Positions 9,618 to 20,562 of a stretch of DNA of 64,000 nucleotides are shown here, piece after piece (the first letter of the stretch is position 1; each line of letters begins with the position of its first letter). Under the pieces are notes generated by a model. The model ran no database searches. It was not told the origin of the DNA and saw only the letters and a program-made list of their open reading frames with translations. Source of the DNA: Neopestalotiopsis rosae (Eukaryota > Ascomycota > Sordariomycetes > Amphisphaeriales > Sporocadaceae); the NCBI GenBank assembly GCA_023078685.1, contig JALGAS010000006.1:2356001-2420000 (forward strand), given 5' to 3'. The position numbers were made by a program, and so were the translations under genes.

Positions 9618-12262
9618 TCAAGGGTCCTGATCTGGGGTCAACGGTCCAAGAATATTGGATTGTGCAAGCCAAGTGTCCCATTGATTCCAATCGATAGTAT
9701 GCGACGAGGGTTCTTCAATACCGAAATCCATGTTCAGCGTCGGGTCGAAATCGAAGTCCATCATGTCGTTTACATTTGCCAGCGCGGAAGAATCCAAGCC
9801 TTGCATCAACCAGAATGGTTCCTCTTCTGTAGCCATTAAAGTTTCGTCGGTTCCATGAGGAATCGACCGAGCTGGCGCGGCAATATGCGTTGGGACCTGC
9901 ATTGAGTCGAGGGAGTTGCCACGGATACTGATCCCAGGATCGGAGAAAGCATTTTTGCCACGTCTGATCGTCTGATTGCCAGTGCCAGAAACCTTTTGTT
10001 TGCAGGAATTCACCTGTAGTTGCCTTTTAGCCTTCAAGGAGTCACGCTGCCGACGCAGCTGCAGAATAAACTCTGGTGTTGCTACGGAGAAAGCAGATCG
10101 GCCTTTCTCGGACGTAGCTTCGCGTTTCCTGTATGCTTTCAGACAGAGATTTCCTACAGCCACGTGTATAGGCTTTCTCATGTCGGAAGCCATCTCCGGC
10201 GTGCCTTCATAGATCTTTTCAATGAGCGTCCAGGATTTGCTATAGTCAACGGTGAGGGTTCCGTTGCGAACAGTGTCTAGGACATGGATGACGGCGTGCC
10301 ACTGCTGGAAGTATGGTGCATGCTATAGGTATTGTATCAGTGATGTATTCAAGGCCAGAATTTGCTTTTATTATCAGGGACTTCCTGCTTCGCAGACACA
10401 TCACATCGTAAGAAGAGGGGCAATGACATTGCTTACCCATGCAAAAGCCTTGAGTTGTGGGTTGGTCAGGAGCATGGTATGTTGCTCTAAAAGATTGATG
10501 CACACTTCCCATACCCAAAGCTGTTCAGATATCGGGGCCTTTTCAAAGTTGACCCATCTTCGGGGATGATGTGATAGAAGGCGAATAATATTCATTGAAG
10601 ATCTTGCCATGAGCATGGTCATGAGATGCAATGGCCTGGATGGATCACAGTAACGTAAGTACTTTGTTTCCAAGGTCTCCTCAATTTCTTTCAGCAGTTG
10701 GTCGACCTCGGTCGTGTCATTGTCGCGCATATGAAGCTCCCAAGCACCGGGAGCCTTCCCCTGCCGACGGAAGTCAGCTATGCGCGCCGCAGCGAAATTA
10801 AGAAGTTCTCCTTTTAAAGCTATCATGACCGAGTCCGTCATCACACTATTGGAAGGTATAGGTAGTGAGGGCATGCCAGGGTAGAGCTGATCGTCATTCA
10901 CATTCGTGGGCCATTTTGTAGTGTCGGCGCCAGTATTGAGGTCCTGAAACTTTGCAATGCCGCATAGCTCGCCGGTGCGAAAGTCGTGAGTCTTGATTTG
11001 CCACCAAATACGACGCCGCATCTCGGTCTCGAATGGTGAAAGGTCCAGGTGCACTCCGTCGCGCTCAAGACCCATTCCTTGAGCGATCCGAACAGCGACA
11101 CCCGTCAAGGACCAGATTTCCCTTGGCTCGTAGATGTCTCTGACTGAAAGGAGGTGGAGCGTTAATGCTTGAAGTACGACTAGGTTTGTGCTTCCCATGA
11201 ACTTTGCCCGTGATAGAGCTTTTTTTGTTCCTGAAATATATCTCGCCAAGAGAGTTTTTCGCGGTTCGCCAAGTCTAGTTTTGCACTCGTCGTCACTGAG
11301 CGACATGACAGCTGCACTATAGATGGCAAACATGAGCGCCTCAAACCCTCGGGGAATGGCTTGGATGTTGTTGGCAGCTTTTGTGATAGCTGGTAACAAG
11401 CTGGGAACATGCACAGTCTTGGTCAACGGATCAATGTTCTCGACAAAGATCTTCCACAATTCTCGAATGCCTTCTGGTGATGGATGGCGGGATTTGTGCT
11501 CTGTTCTCGACTGAATACCAAGGACGAAACCAAGGTCATCTTCAGACTCATCGGTGTCAACCGCAGCGCTCAAGGAATCGTCGAGGGAATCCCCCGATTC
11601 GCGGAGCTGTGGTCATTGTTAGCTATTCGATCAAAGCAGTCATTCAGCTATTCAAAGACAGTCGACGATTTACTTACTTCTTCGATCATGCTTTTCCACA
11701 GTATGCTGTCCTTTGATCAGCAAGTACGGACGTTACAGTCAGGAAAGCATACTCACTTGTTGGCATATTTGTACCGACTTTGGTCTTGAGACTCTTGGGA
11801 GTCAAAGTCAGAATTGAGAGGAGGCGATGCAGACCTATGCACTTTGTCTTCACTGGAGACTAATGGTCCCGTGGTAGCCACGTGATTGGAGGCACTGAAT
11901 GGAATAGCATTTGAATTCTCGGGCAGTCGTTCTGGATCAATGCCCCTTTCCAAAAGAAGGGTTTCATATTGCTTGATGCGGTCCTTCAGTGCCTGCTGTT
12001 GGCCACGCTTGTGACGATTCCGCGGTGGATGTGCGAGGTTGAAGACACATTCAACTTTGTGTCTAGTGCACGCGCTGCATGGGTTATTGCGGTCACACCT
12101 GGAGCGGATCATTAGCATTGAGCAGTGGTTTTCCTTTGCTATCACTTTCGTTGTCTCAGCAGGGGTTTAATCATACTTGACTTTGCGAGCAGCGCATCGA
12201 ATGCACGCGTATGGCTGTTTGCTTGGGTTGCCAGAGGAGGCAGAGGCTACAGTTGAAGCCAT
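9618..12262 (-). CDS. Zn(II)2Cys6 transcription factor with fungal-specific regulatory domain
   Basis: Five exons, 12262-12177, 12098-11757, 11705-11678, 11606-10437 and 10322-9618, join to 776 residues. The first splice restores the third zinc cysteine. Unspliced DNA reads RKVKYD and stops, whereas the spliced product reads RKVKCDRNNPCSACTRHKVEC. This gives CX2CX6CX5CX2CX6C at residues 20-46, the binuclear zinc cluster that binds CGG half sites. A short basic linker and coiled segment follow (KDRIKQYETLLLERG). The fungal-specific domain covers the long exon, with the signature region RIAQGMGLERDG...FETEMRRRIWWQ. A 28-base micro-exon (NILWKSMIEE) has canonical sites on both sides. Divergent transcription from the FAD monooxygenase at 12919 suggests, but does not prove, that this is its regulator. 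The N-terminal region before the cluster has no other in-frame ATG. Confidence 0.92.
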
Positions 12263-12918
12263 AATGGCACTAGGGAATGCGTCGGTACGCGAAGATGGGA
12301 CAGTAGAGAGAAGGGCATTTGGGGGCTCGGAAGATGATGCGCATATGTGCACTTCAGCATGATCTGTCTCTACGTCTCACTCATCGGTATCAACTCGCAC
12401 ATTCTGTAATTGTCCGGAGAAAAAGTGCGATGATAATGACGATGATGATGACGGGAATCCATGTACCTATGGCTTGTTCTGCCGCCTCTGATTGGCGGGC
12501 TGCTTCGGCCCCGACGAGTCACGACGCCCGAGCTAAGTTCGAGCCTAGAGGTCCAGTTCCAGGTGCTTGTCCCAATCTGAACACGGAATAGCCAAAATAC
12601 ATACTGGCTTTTACTTACAATATTTCAAGCGTGTATGCATTATGTATCCGCCAGATGTCTGAAAAACCGTTAGTATGTGCCACCATCATTTCCGAAGCTA
12701 AAGGTGAACAAGTCCCCAAGTCTACCGTAGTCCGAGCCCGAGAGCATTTTGTCAGACTCGTAGGTCAAGTCAAGACTCGAATTCATATATAGTAGACCAG
12801 ATAATCCTGGCAGAATTGAACATGGCATCTCAGATATCAAACCATACCTTGTATCAATCAAAGACGCGAGTCTTTTCGTTTCTACTTTCAAATCGAAATT
12901 CCTCTTCAATCCAGTATA
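12263..12918. promoter_or_regulatory. Divergent promoter between regulator and FAD monooxygenase
   Basis: About 650 bases separate the two start codons, which point away from each other. TATATA at 12786-12791 is 128 bases before the monooxygenase ATG. No clear CGG-N-CCG operator pair stood out by eye. The region could carry binding sites of the adjacent Zn2Cys6 protein (inference from arrangement). Confidence 0.45.
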
Positions 12919-14172
12919 ATGCGTGTCCTGATCAGCGGCGCCGGAGTCGCTGGGCCTACGCTGGCTTGGTTCCTGGCTAGAGCCGGAGTGCAAGTTACAG
13001 TGGTAGAAAAGAGCACCTCGTTGCTGCCCCACGGGCAAAACATTGACATCAAGGGCAGCTCGATTGCCATCATGGACAAGATGGGTCTCATGGATGAGAT
13101 CAGACGCTTCAACACAACAGAAGAAGGCACCAAATTCATTGACCCGAGCGGACGACCATTTGCACCCTTTCCCGTCAAAGAGGGTTACATGGGCAGCTTA
13201 TCCTCCGAGTTTGAGATCCTCCGTGCAGACTTGGCCAAGGTCCTCTACAATGCCACAAAAGATCACTCTAGCATCCAGTACCTCTTTGGCACCACTGTCA
13301 AGAATGTCATCTCCAACAACGACGATGCCATCAAGGTTGAACTCAGCAACGGCGAGGTGCATGATTTCCGTCTCTTGGTCGCTGCAGATGGCCAATGGTC
13401 CAAATTGCGGAAGCAGTGTTTTCACCCAGACCAAGTCAAGGTCGTCTCTCAAGGCATGTATGCAGTATACTATACCATACCGCGTCAGCCAGGCGACGAT
13501 AATTGGTGGAACGTCTACGTCGCCTCACGATCGAGAATCATCACTGTCAGACCCGATCCGTACGGCACCATTCGCGCCATGTTTACCCATGTGCCTCGCA
13601 GCGAAGCTCAGGAAAAGGCGTGGCAGGAGGCGGCAAGGAGCGGTAGAGCTGCCCAGGAGGAACTTCTCAAGAAGGAATTCGCCGACGCCGGGTGGCAGGC
13701 ACAGAGACTTCTTGACAGCATGGGCCAGGCCGACGACTTCTACTTTCAGGATATTGCACAGATCAGAATGGCCAAGTGGTCAAATTCGCGAGTTGTCTGC
13801 CTCGGTGATGCGGCTTTCGCTCCGACACCACTGACGGGTATGGGTACGTCGCTGGCCATCATTGGGGCTTACCTACTCGCGGGCGAATTAAGCAAGCTCG
13901 ACCACGACGAGCACCCTGCCAGGGCACTTGAGGCTTACGAAAACATGTTTCGTCCGTATGTTGAGGAGTCACAAAAGATTTTCCCCATCTTCCCCGGTGT
14001 CGCGCACCCCGAGGGCCCTCTGGGACGATGGTTGTTCAATAGCGTGGCTTGGAGTCTTTCAAAAGCCGTCGCGATTCCCTGGATTGCGAACAGGGGCGTG
14101 AATGAGGACATCAAAGGAGAAAATTTTCCGTGGCCAGAGTATGAAGCTTTCCGGGATGGAGGCTCGGCTTGA
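12919..14172 (+). CDS. FAD-dependent aromatic-type monooxygenase (TetX/PHBH-like)
   Basis: A single-exon gene of 417 residues. The N-terminal Rossmann FAD site is VLISGAGVAGPTLAWFLARAG. The second FAD motif is GDAAFAPTPLTGMGTSLAI, with the family GD(A)-P pattern. An LLVAADGQWSKLRKQC segment corresponds to the DG motif that contacts both FAD and NAD(P)H. Members hydroxylate or epoxidise small aromatic or polyketide-like molecules with O2 and NADPH, and the TetX branch can inactivate drugs. The C-terminus is soluble, with no membrane segment. The gene starts 656 bases from the divergent Zn2Cys6 regulator, an arrangement common in small catabolic or secondary-metabolite pairs. No backbone synthase is near, so it is unlikely to be part of a large cluster here. 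The substrate is unknown. Confidence 0.9.
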   Translation: MRVLISGAGVAGPTLAWFLARAGVQVTVVEKSTSLLPHGQNIDIKGSSIAIMDKMGLMDEIRRFNTTEEGTKFIDPSGRPFAPFPVKEGYMGSLSSEFEILRADLAKVLYNATKDHSSIQYLFGTTVKNVISNNDDAIKVELSNGEVHDFRLLVAADGQWSKLRKQCFHPDQVKVVSQGMYAVYYTIPRQPGDDNWWNVYVASRSRIITVRPDPYGTIRAMFTHVPRSEAQEKAWQEAARSGRAAQEELLKKEFADAGWQAQRLLDSMGQADDFYFQDIAQIRMAKWSNSRVVCLGDAAFAPTPLTGMGTSLAIIGAYLLAGELSKLDHDEHPARALEAYENMFRPYVEESQKIFPIFPGVAHPEGPLGRWLFNSVAWSLSKAVAIPWIANRGVNEDIKGENFPWPEYEAFRDGGSA

Positions 14173-14464
14173 TAGCGCTGCATTATAGTTCTGTTGTCGC
14201 ACATATATCATGAGAATTCTGACAGACCGGATGGGTCATAATGACATGCGAAAATATGGCAAGTAGCAATTCAATGTATGCAGTCAGTTTAATAGGTCAA
14301 GCCTGGCTCAATATCTTATCTTAAAAGAGTGTATTTGTTTTTCTACCACAGAACAAAATGAGTGTGACGGTAGTGCTAAGTAGTTCTTGTTGTTGAAACT
14401 GCTGTGGTATCGCTGTCGATACTCAAGTGCCAAAGGACGGGTGTTCTCTTGATATACTTCTCGC

Positions 14465-15660
14465 CTAAGTAGAAAGAGCCAATGGCAGACGATGGAAGCC
14501 GCCGCAGCAGGCAACGTTCTGCTGCAACTCAGCCATGGCCTTCTGATCAGCAATGGGATCCTGAGACGGACCTTCCAACGGCCAAGTCAAGTACTTGTTG
14601 GTGTAGTTGGGGGCAAAGTCGGGCTGCAGGACGCCGAGACGCTTTCCGTACTTGGTGACCTTTTCCCAGTCACGCTGCACGTTCTGGAGGTCCTTGGAAA
14701 AGTACGCGTAGGAGCGCTCAAAGATCTTGAAGTTGACATCTGTGCCCATGCTTGGCTTCATGTCGACGTACTGCTTGTACGCATCGGCAGGGGAAGCGAG
14801 GACCAGGTCGGTCGCCTTCTTGACGGCGCGCATAAACTTTTCGACCTTGTCAGGGTTCTCGGCAAGGAAGCTGTCATTGACAATGTACAGAATGCTGCAG
14901 AAACAGCAGCAACCCAGCTCAGCCAGCTCGTCGATGCGCAGCATCTGCACCTCATCGCGGGCGCGACCTTGGCTGGCGAGCCACTCTGCGAGCTCGACCA
15001 TTTGGACGTTCTCCAGGCCGATACCTGCGTCAATGGTGCCCTCGATGATGGCCTTGCTGACATTCATGCCGCAGCGGACGGCTTTGTAGTCGTCGGGGCT
15101 CATTCCATAGTGCGAAGTGAGCTCGTCAATCTGGATCTTGCCAAATTCGCCAACGTAGCCGATGCGCTTGCCCTTCAAGGTGCGGAAGTCGGTAGTAATA
15201 CCGCTCGACTTGAGATAGACAACGCCAGTGAACGGCTCGTCTAGAAGAGATCCGATGGATGTCACTGGAAAGTTGCGGGCTTTGGCCTATGTTTGTGTTA
15301 GTTAGTGTAAGGTTGATGTCAATTGGATGGCAAGGTAAAGCTCACAGCCAGAGTATGAATCATGGCCTTGAATCCCATGTCCACCTTTCCGCTTCCGATG
15401 ATCTCGGTGACATCGCTAGGGTCGTTCGGTTCGAGGATCGCAACCTTGATGCCCTCGTCGGCGAAGAAGCCAAGCTTCTGGGCAAGGTAAAGGGGTGCGT
15501 GGTAAGGCGTGGCTTGCCTGTGAAAGAAGAACTCAGCTAGAGTTCCGTGGGGAAGAAAAGAAGAACAAAAAGTAACGCAAATCGGCGTCAATCATGATCG
15601 CCCAATGAAGAAAAGCACTATTTACCAATTAGTGAGGAAGGTGATCTTGTCCGTAGCCAT
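14465..15660 (-). CDS. THI5: 4-amino-5-hydroxymethyl-2-methylpyrimidine phosphate synthase (THI5/NMT1)
   Basis: Three exons, 15660-15626, 15517-15346 and 15286-14465, join to 342 residues, the usual length for Thi5. The spliced N-terminus reads [18 protein letters not shown], then [21 protein letters not shown], both hallmarks of the family. The iron-binding CCCFC motif is present ([16 protein letters not shown]). The active-site His of NWQ-PYH, which in yeast Thi5 is itself consumed as substrate along with PLP, is conserved. The enzyme makes the pyrimidine half of thiamine from pyridoxal phosphate and histidine in the cytosol. It is a single-turnover enzyme in yeast. The TPP riboswitch upstream at 15721-15900 shows how it is controlled. 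Confidence 0.96.
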
Positions 15661-15669
15661 TTTGACGAA

Positions 15670-15699
15670 TCAAGCAAAGCTGAATTTGTTAGATGCCAT
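15670..15699 (-). other. Short upstream ORF in the THI5 leader
   Basis: The minus strand reads ATG GCA TCT AAC AAA TTC AGC TTT GCT TGA, a 9-codon frame (MASNKFSFA). It ends about 10 bases before the THI5 start codon. It remains in the leader after splicing at 15701 but loses its ATG if the later acceptor is used. It could reduce translation in one splice form (inference). Confidence 0.4.
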
Positions 15700-15700
15700 C

Positions 15701-15912
15701 CTGAATATGGGGGAAGGGGGAGCATGATCCTTGGCGCTAGTATTATCTAGATCAAGTTCGGACGGTATAATCTCAGATCTGACCTGTGCTAAATCCAGCG
15801 CATACACTCAACATCAAGTTCTTATTTGCGTCCATTACAAATTGGAACCATGTTTGAGCAGCAGTACTGGAAATTTCCAGGCCAGAACACCCGCCATGCT
15901 TTTATTCGTTAC
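15701..15912 (-). other. Candidate 5'-UTR intron containing the riboswitch
   Basis: A good donor, AAG then GTAACG, begins at 15912. A pyrimidine run (CCCCCTTCCCCC) and an acceptor ATATTCAG end at 15701, so the aptamer lies wholly inside. A second possible acceptor is AAATTCAG about 20 bases further on. The layout matches ligand-controlled splicing known from other fungi, but the splice sites themselves are inferred from sequence. Confidence 0.6.
15721..15900 (-). promoter_or_regulatory. TPP riboswitch aptamer in the THI5 leader intron
   Basis: Read on the minus strand, all core parts are present. P1 is AGCATG (15900-15895) paired with CATGCT (15726-15721). P2 is CGG paired with CCG, beside the GGGTG and ATACC elements. 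P3 is CTGGCCTG (15885-15878) paired with CAGGTCAG (15786-15779), closing an extended loop of about 90 bases as is common in fungi. The invariant CTGAGA is at 15776-15771. GAACTTGATCTAGATAATAC then TAGCG forms P4/P5, with the P4 pair CTTG/CAAG where bacteria usually have a CCT/AGG version. TPP binding to such elements in Neurospora NMT1 controls splicing of the leader intron. The position just before THI5 fits that. Confidence 0.92.
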
Positions 15913-18102
15913 CTTGATACGTAGAAACCCCATCGCACTAGATCCCTGCTTCATCATCGCGTACCAGTCGAAGTGAGATGTTCAAAGATAATGTTGAAGT
16001 GAGGTCAATTGATCGATGAGAGTGTGGTGATCTGTCCAAGTGAAGGAGATGCCATTTTGCTCAAAAACGCGAGATATATATTTCCAAGATACCCCTCTCC
16101 CGAATACGGATGATCGACTGTAAGGCACACTTGGCGAAGGAGCAGGTGCAGCGAGCTAAATGTCTTAGCTGCTCGCTATAGCCTCACACTGACGATCCAA
16201 TTGCTCAACAGTCCACAGGTGGGTAAGCTTGCATCATAACGCAGCAGGCTATAAACTTTACTTTTACTAATGGCTAGCAACATTGAAAGCAATGTGCAGT
16301 AACAGCTGCGAAGACCGGAAATTTACCACATTTGTCATCTATGAATACATGCATCCAATCACCTTTTCCAGATGCATCTCTATTTTGGGCTAGCATTAAA
16401 TTGTTCACTGGTTATAGGCATTCATAGTCGGTTTGATGCAAACCTTATGCCCCGGCCCAGAGAACACATACTGGAAGTATTGGAAAAAGGTTCCGAGGAT
16501 TAATACGGCTTTTTGAACCAGGATTACGGTTGGCACGGCTCTGGTCAAAACTGTCGCATGGGAATTGAGGACCTCTGAGCTGTTCTAACAGAGAATTGCC
16601 CATGTTTTGAATGTGGCCATGTTATTGGCTGAGCCGCGATCCGTGCAAGGGTGTCGCAAAGCATGATGCTCGTAAGTTATGCATACTTGGCTATATCGAC
16701 GTTATGTCCCAAGTCTTTTATTGGCCATCGATCGTCACCTTACCTGATTTCTGGTGTTAACACTCACTTCTTATATGTACGTAGAATGAATGCTCCATTA
16801 GCATGTCCATAGGCCAATTGGTCCGGCCGATCTGTGTGTCGCAGATCCAGATCTCAACGACCAACAATGGGCGTTCTTTGCAGCCAAATAATGTGCAATG
16901 CTGGAGCGCAAGTGGCCCTTTATTACTTGTGTGACAGTCATTGCTTTTTCGAATCAAATAAACCACTTGCAGATGTTTGACCCATCTCTGCTGAAATGAT
17001 CCTCCAACCAGCGTTGAAAGCTCATCACAGCCGACAGCCGGAGCGACTGGCCATTCCACGCCATCCGGCCGGAGCAGCTTTACACAAATCATTACAGTAA
17101 TGTGAATTACGTGATAGTTACTTCTTGCGAGAAGTGATAAACATGACTATTTTAAGAACTTTACTCAACTATGGTCGTCTGGTCTCGAAGTGACATGTTC
17201 TTGCGTGCTAGATGCATTTTTAGTCCAAGATGCCGATCAAGCTGTCAAAGAGTTATTGCTGATTACTTTGTATGATCTGTTTGGCTCATCTCATTCGTCC
17301 GATTGGCATGCAGGGACTGATTAGTGGCATATAGCCGGCGTATACCGATGGGATCACCAGACTTGCCTCGCCTCCCAGGTCGCCGTATAGGCAATCGAGG
17401 ATCCGCGATTGTCGCTGTCTGTACACGAATTCCCATAGCTGCCTTCTCGCAATGGTTCACAACAATGGAACGTTCAACTGTTGCCCCACGGGCGCCGATG
17501 TTACCAAGATTCCAAGCAACTGCCAAGTGGTGCTTAGGCTGGACAAGACCTGACAAGCTTCACCAAGCACGTGCCAAGCTATAGCCAGGATATACCCCAC
17601 AAACAGGAACACGATTGGTACCCTGCGTTTCACCCGTCTTGGATGCATTACAGGCCTGCCTAAAGCGGCGTAGTCATTATGCCTCGTCGGCATCTACACT
17701 CAAATGAACTACTTTATTAGGGAAGAAGTGATTTGCCGTCATAGGGGGCAGCGCTTCATTGATACTACATATATATCGCCCAGAGGCCTTGGCATTCTTG
17801 GCTCGATGGATTTCGCATATCTTGCCTTCTTATCGCAGGACCGGAGATGACCAACATGGCTAAGGGATACGCAAACCCTCGCTTCGCCAGCGGGATTTGA
17901 ACAACAAGCGATGGAATTGGACCACGATGACCGGGTCTATGTGATTGCTTCTGCCGGCGGCTCGCGGCCCCATCCGCCACGATGACAGGATAACTCTCGA
18001 GAATCCTCAGAGTACTTATAGTCGCCGTGTTTCATCCGTTCTTGAACACCTTGATGGACAACTCCTAGAGTCACTTGGTCATAGTCTCTTTCAGCCGCAA
18101 AG
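15913..18102. other. Intergenic region, THI5 promoter then no gene supported
   Basis: The left part is the THI5 leader and promoter. From about 16100 to 18000 only frames of up to about 110 codons occur, none with family character, and I see no repeat, transposon end or tRNA. The last 100 bases are the leader of the deuterolysin gene. Confidence 0.5.
16075..16081 (-). promoter_or_regulatory. TATA-box candidate for THI5
   Basis: ATATATA lies about 165 bases upstream of the candidate leader-intron donor on the minus strand, at a sensible distance for the THI5 transcript start. Sequence match only. Confidence 0.35.
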
Positions 18103-19228
18103 ATGCTTTCCAAGGTTCTGCCCGTCGCCGCCCTTGCTGGCGCAGCCATGGCTGCTTGCCCTCTGACCGTCGAGATCACTGGCGCCAGTGACCACACCCT
18201 CAACGTCGCCGTGACCAACACTGGCGCCGAGGCTGTGACCGTCTTCAAGGGCAACACTGTCCTGAGCGAGCACAACACCATGGACATCCTGGTCGCTGAT
18301 GAGGATGGCAACGACCTCCCCTTCGAGGGTCTCTTTGTCAACTACAAGCGCACCGGCATGGATGCCTCCATGTTCCAGACCATCCAGGCTGGCGAGACCG
18401 TCTCTGCTACCGTCAACACCGCCAAGACCTACAACCTTGAGGGTGTCGCCAAGGCCAAGGCCCAGGCTATCCAGGGTTTCCACTACGTCGTTGGCAGCAC
18501 TGCTCCCAGCTCCATCAAGGAGACTGAGTTCTGCGAGAACGTGACCTCGGACCCCGTCGACTTCACCGTTGACCAGGCCACCGCCGCTGTGTAAGTTATC
18601 ATTGGATGGACTTTTAACGGGAACTATTGTGCTAACAATATCTTGCAGCTCCCTCGTCACCCGTGACCTCAAGGTTGAGAAGACCAACTCCCGCATCAAG
18701 TCGCGTGCCGTCACCTACAGCGGCTGCACCTCTGCCCAGCAGAGCGCCCTCGTGACCAGCGTCTCCGACGCCGTGTCCATGTCGTCGGCCGCCAAGACCG
18801 CCGCCGGCAACAGCGCCGACTATTACACCACGTGGTTCAAGTCGACCTCGGTCCTGACCAAGGTCCAGACCATCTACCAGGACGTCGTGGGCATCCAGAC
18901 CACCTCGCCCACCATCTCCTGCAAGGATACCTACGGCGACTGCGCCGACGGCTCGGCCCTGCTCTACACCATCCCCTCGGCCAAGGTCATCGTCCCCTGC
19001 CCCTCCAACGGCTTCTGGGGCTTCGACGAGCTCTCCCCCGATTGCACCGACTTTGACTACGACCGCGCCGGCTCCATCCTCCACGAGGCCACCCACTTGT
19101 ACGGCACCGACGACTACGCCTACGGCCCCACCGCTGCCAAGAAGCTGTCCGCCGCCCAGGCTGCTGCCAACGCCGATACCTACGAGATGTACGCCGGCTC
19201 CGTCCGCCTCGGCGGCTGCAGCGGTTAA
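18103..19228 (+). CDS. Secreted deuterolysin metalloprotease (M35)
   Basis: Two exons, 18103-18590 and 18649-19228, join to 355 residues, the normal prepro-deuterolysin length. The 58-base intron has GTAAGT, a GCTAACAA branch site and TTGCAG. The protein carries a signal peptide (MLSKVLPVAALAGAAMAA), a propeptide of about 160 residues, then the catalytic domain. The domain holds the aspzincin zinc site HEATH and the following GTDDYAYG, whose Asp is the third zinc ligand. Paired cysteines fit the disulphides of the family. The codons are strongly C/G-ending, suggesting high expression. The enzyme cleaves basic proteins outside the cell. With the sedolisin at 4192 and the polygalacturonase at 20563 it makes a secreted degradative set within 17 kb, although they are not clustered tightly. 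Confidence 0.95.
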
Positions 19229-20562
19229 ATTACTTCCGCTTCCTTGATTGCATCATGTGGGGACTCGTGCCATGTATAGTCATGCATGTCTCGGTAGTCA
19301 CCTTGTCAATCTGTTCATTTCTCTACCCTTACTAGGCAAGAGCTTTGGGGGGTTTGGATGAAGTCTGTACTTAGGAACTCAGATATTAACAATGTATACT
19401 CGTATACCTACAATTACATAAATGCATCAATGTGATCATCTGGTGTGCACATATGCACTTGAATTCACTCTTGAAAATGTTTTCGTCATTTGAGATTCCG
19501 TCAGTGTTGTCTTGGGTGCAAAGTTGGCAAACTCGTCCTAGTTAAAATACTTGAATGACCATGATAAACCTTTATTGTTGCTGCTGCCCACCTACACCCC
19601 TTCCAACCGTGGATGAAGTCCTGGCTGCTGCACCTAAACAGGACCGCTCCAATTGGTCTGAGAGGTCGGCACGACGAGAGGTTCGACGGGATGGAAAGCG
19701 CGCAGCTCGCGGTAGGAGGGCTGGGGAAGAAGGAAATAGATAAGCTAGAAAAAATTAAATATTTTCTTTCAATTTCTTTTATTTTTCGATTAGGAGACAA
19801 AATTAAATTAATATATATAATAAAAATACGCAAAGAATGATTCATTTGATAGGTCTACTACACGAATATGATGTCGACAAATTGGACAAGCTATGACCTG
19901 GAAGAAGCACTCGATCCAGGTAGACGTGTTCCTCGCTTCCGTAGCTTACGACATTGCCGGCGTCGGGAAACACCTGGCGGAAGGTGTGCTGGAACACCCT
20001 GTCTTTCTTCCCCATCGCGACTGTGTTGAATCCAGCACTTGTACCGTGCAACGTAGCCGCATGTCAATCGCCGGTAGTTGCCATCGTCATGATGCTTTGC
20101 ACAAATGTGATGAAATCATTTTATATTACGCCTTCATAATTTATCAAAAACACTCCCACACAACTCTTTCAAATGAAACATGTTACCCCTACCTCGAAGT
20201 AGAATGATCTTATCAAGGCAAACGACTCAAAGGACACGTACCAGTTATATATGACCTATAACGATGTCCGCCCGAACTTCTATCCGTGAAGGTACCCAAA
20301 CCGCACTTGATGCCAAAGGTCAATCTTTAATTCATAAGCATAAATCACGGTTGCAGGTAGAAGTCATTGGGTATTGGTTCCAACAAAGAGCGCAGCGCTA
20401 TGCGAACTATATTTAGAGTCTAAAACATTGAAGATTAACTTCTAGAAAATAATATAGAAGAACTATGTACAGTAAGAATGAAAGCTCAAATTAGATTGCC
20501 AGAACAAGCTCAGCAAAAAGAGGAGCAGTCCTGGCAGCCCATGCCCAAAGGGGTTCCCGGAC
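19229..20562. other. Intergenic region between convergent genes
   Basis: It lies between the deuterolysin and polygalacturonase stops. A very AT-rich patch of about 90 bases sits at 19745-19835. No gene, tRNA or repeat family was recognised. Confidence 0.5.

Noticed and set aside
12167..12176. Zn2Cys6 protein apparently lacking its third cysteine (RKVKYD then stop)
   Set aside because: Tyr-Asp-stop is intron sequence; the donor GTATGA at 12176 and the acceptor at 12099 restore KCD.
17880..17950. tRNA-like GTTCAAATCCC on the minus strand
   Set aside because: The bases around it do not form a T stem, and no A-box or acceptor stem can be drawn.
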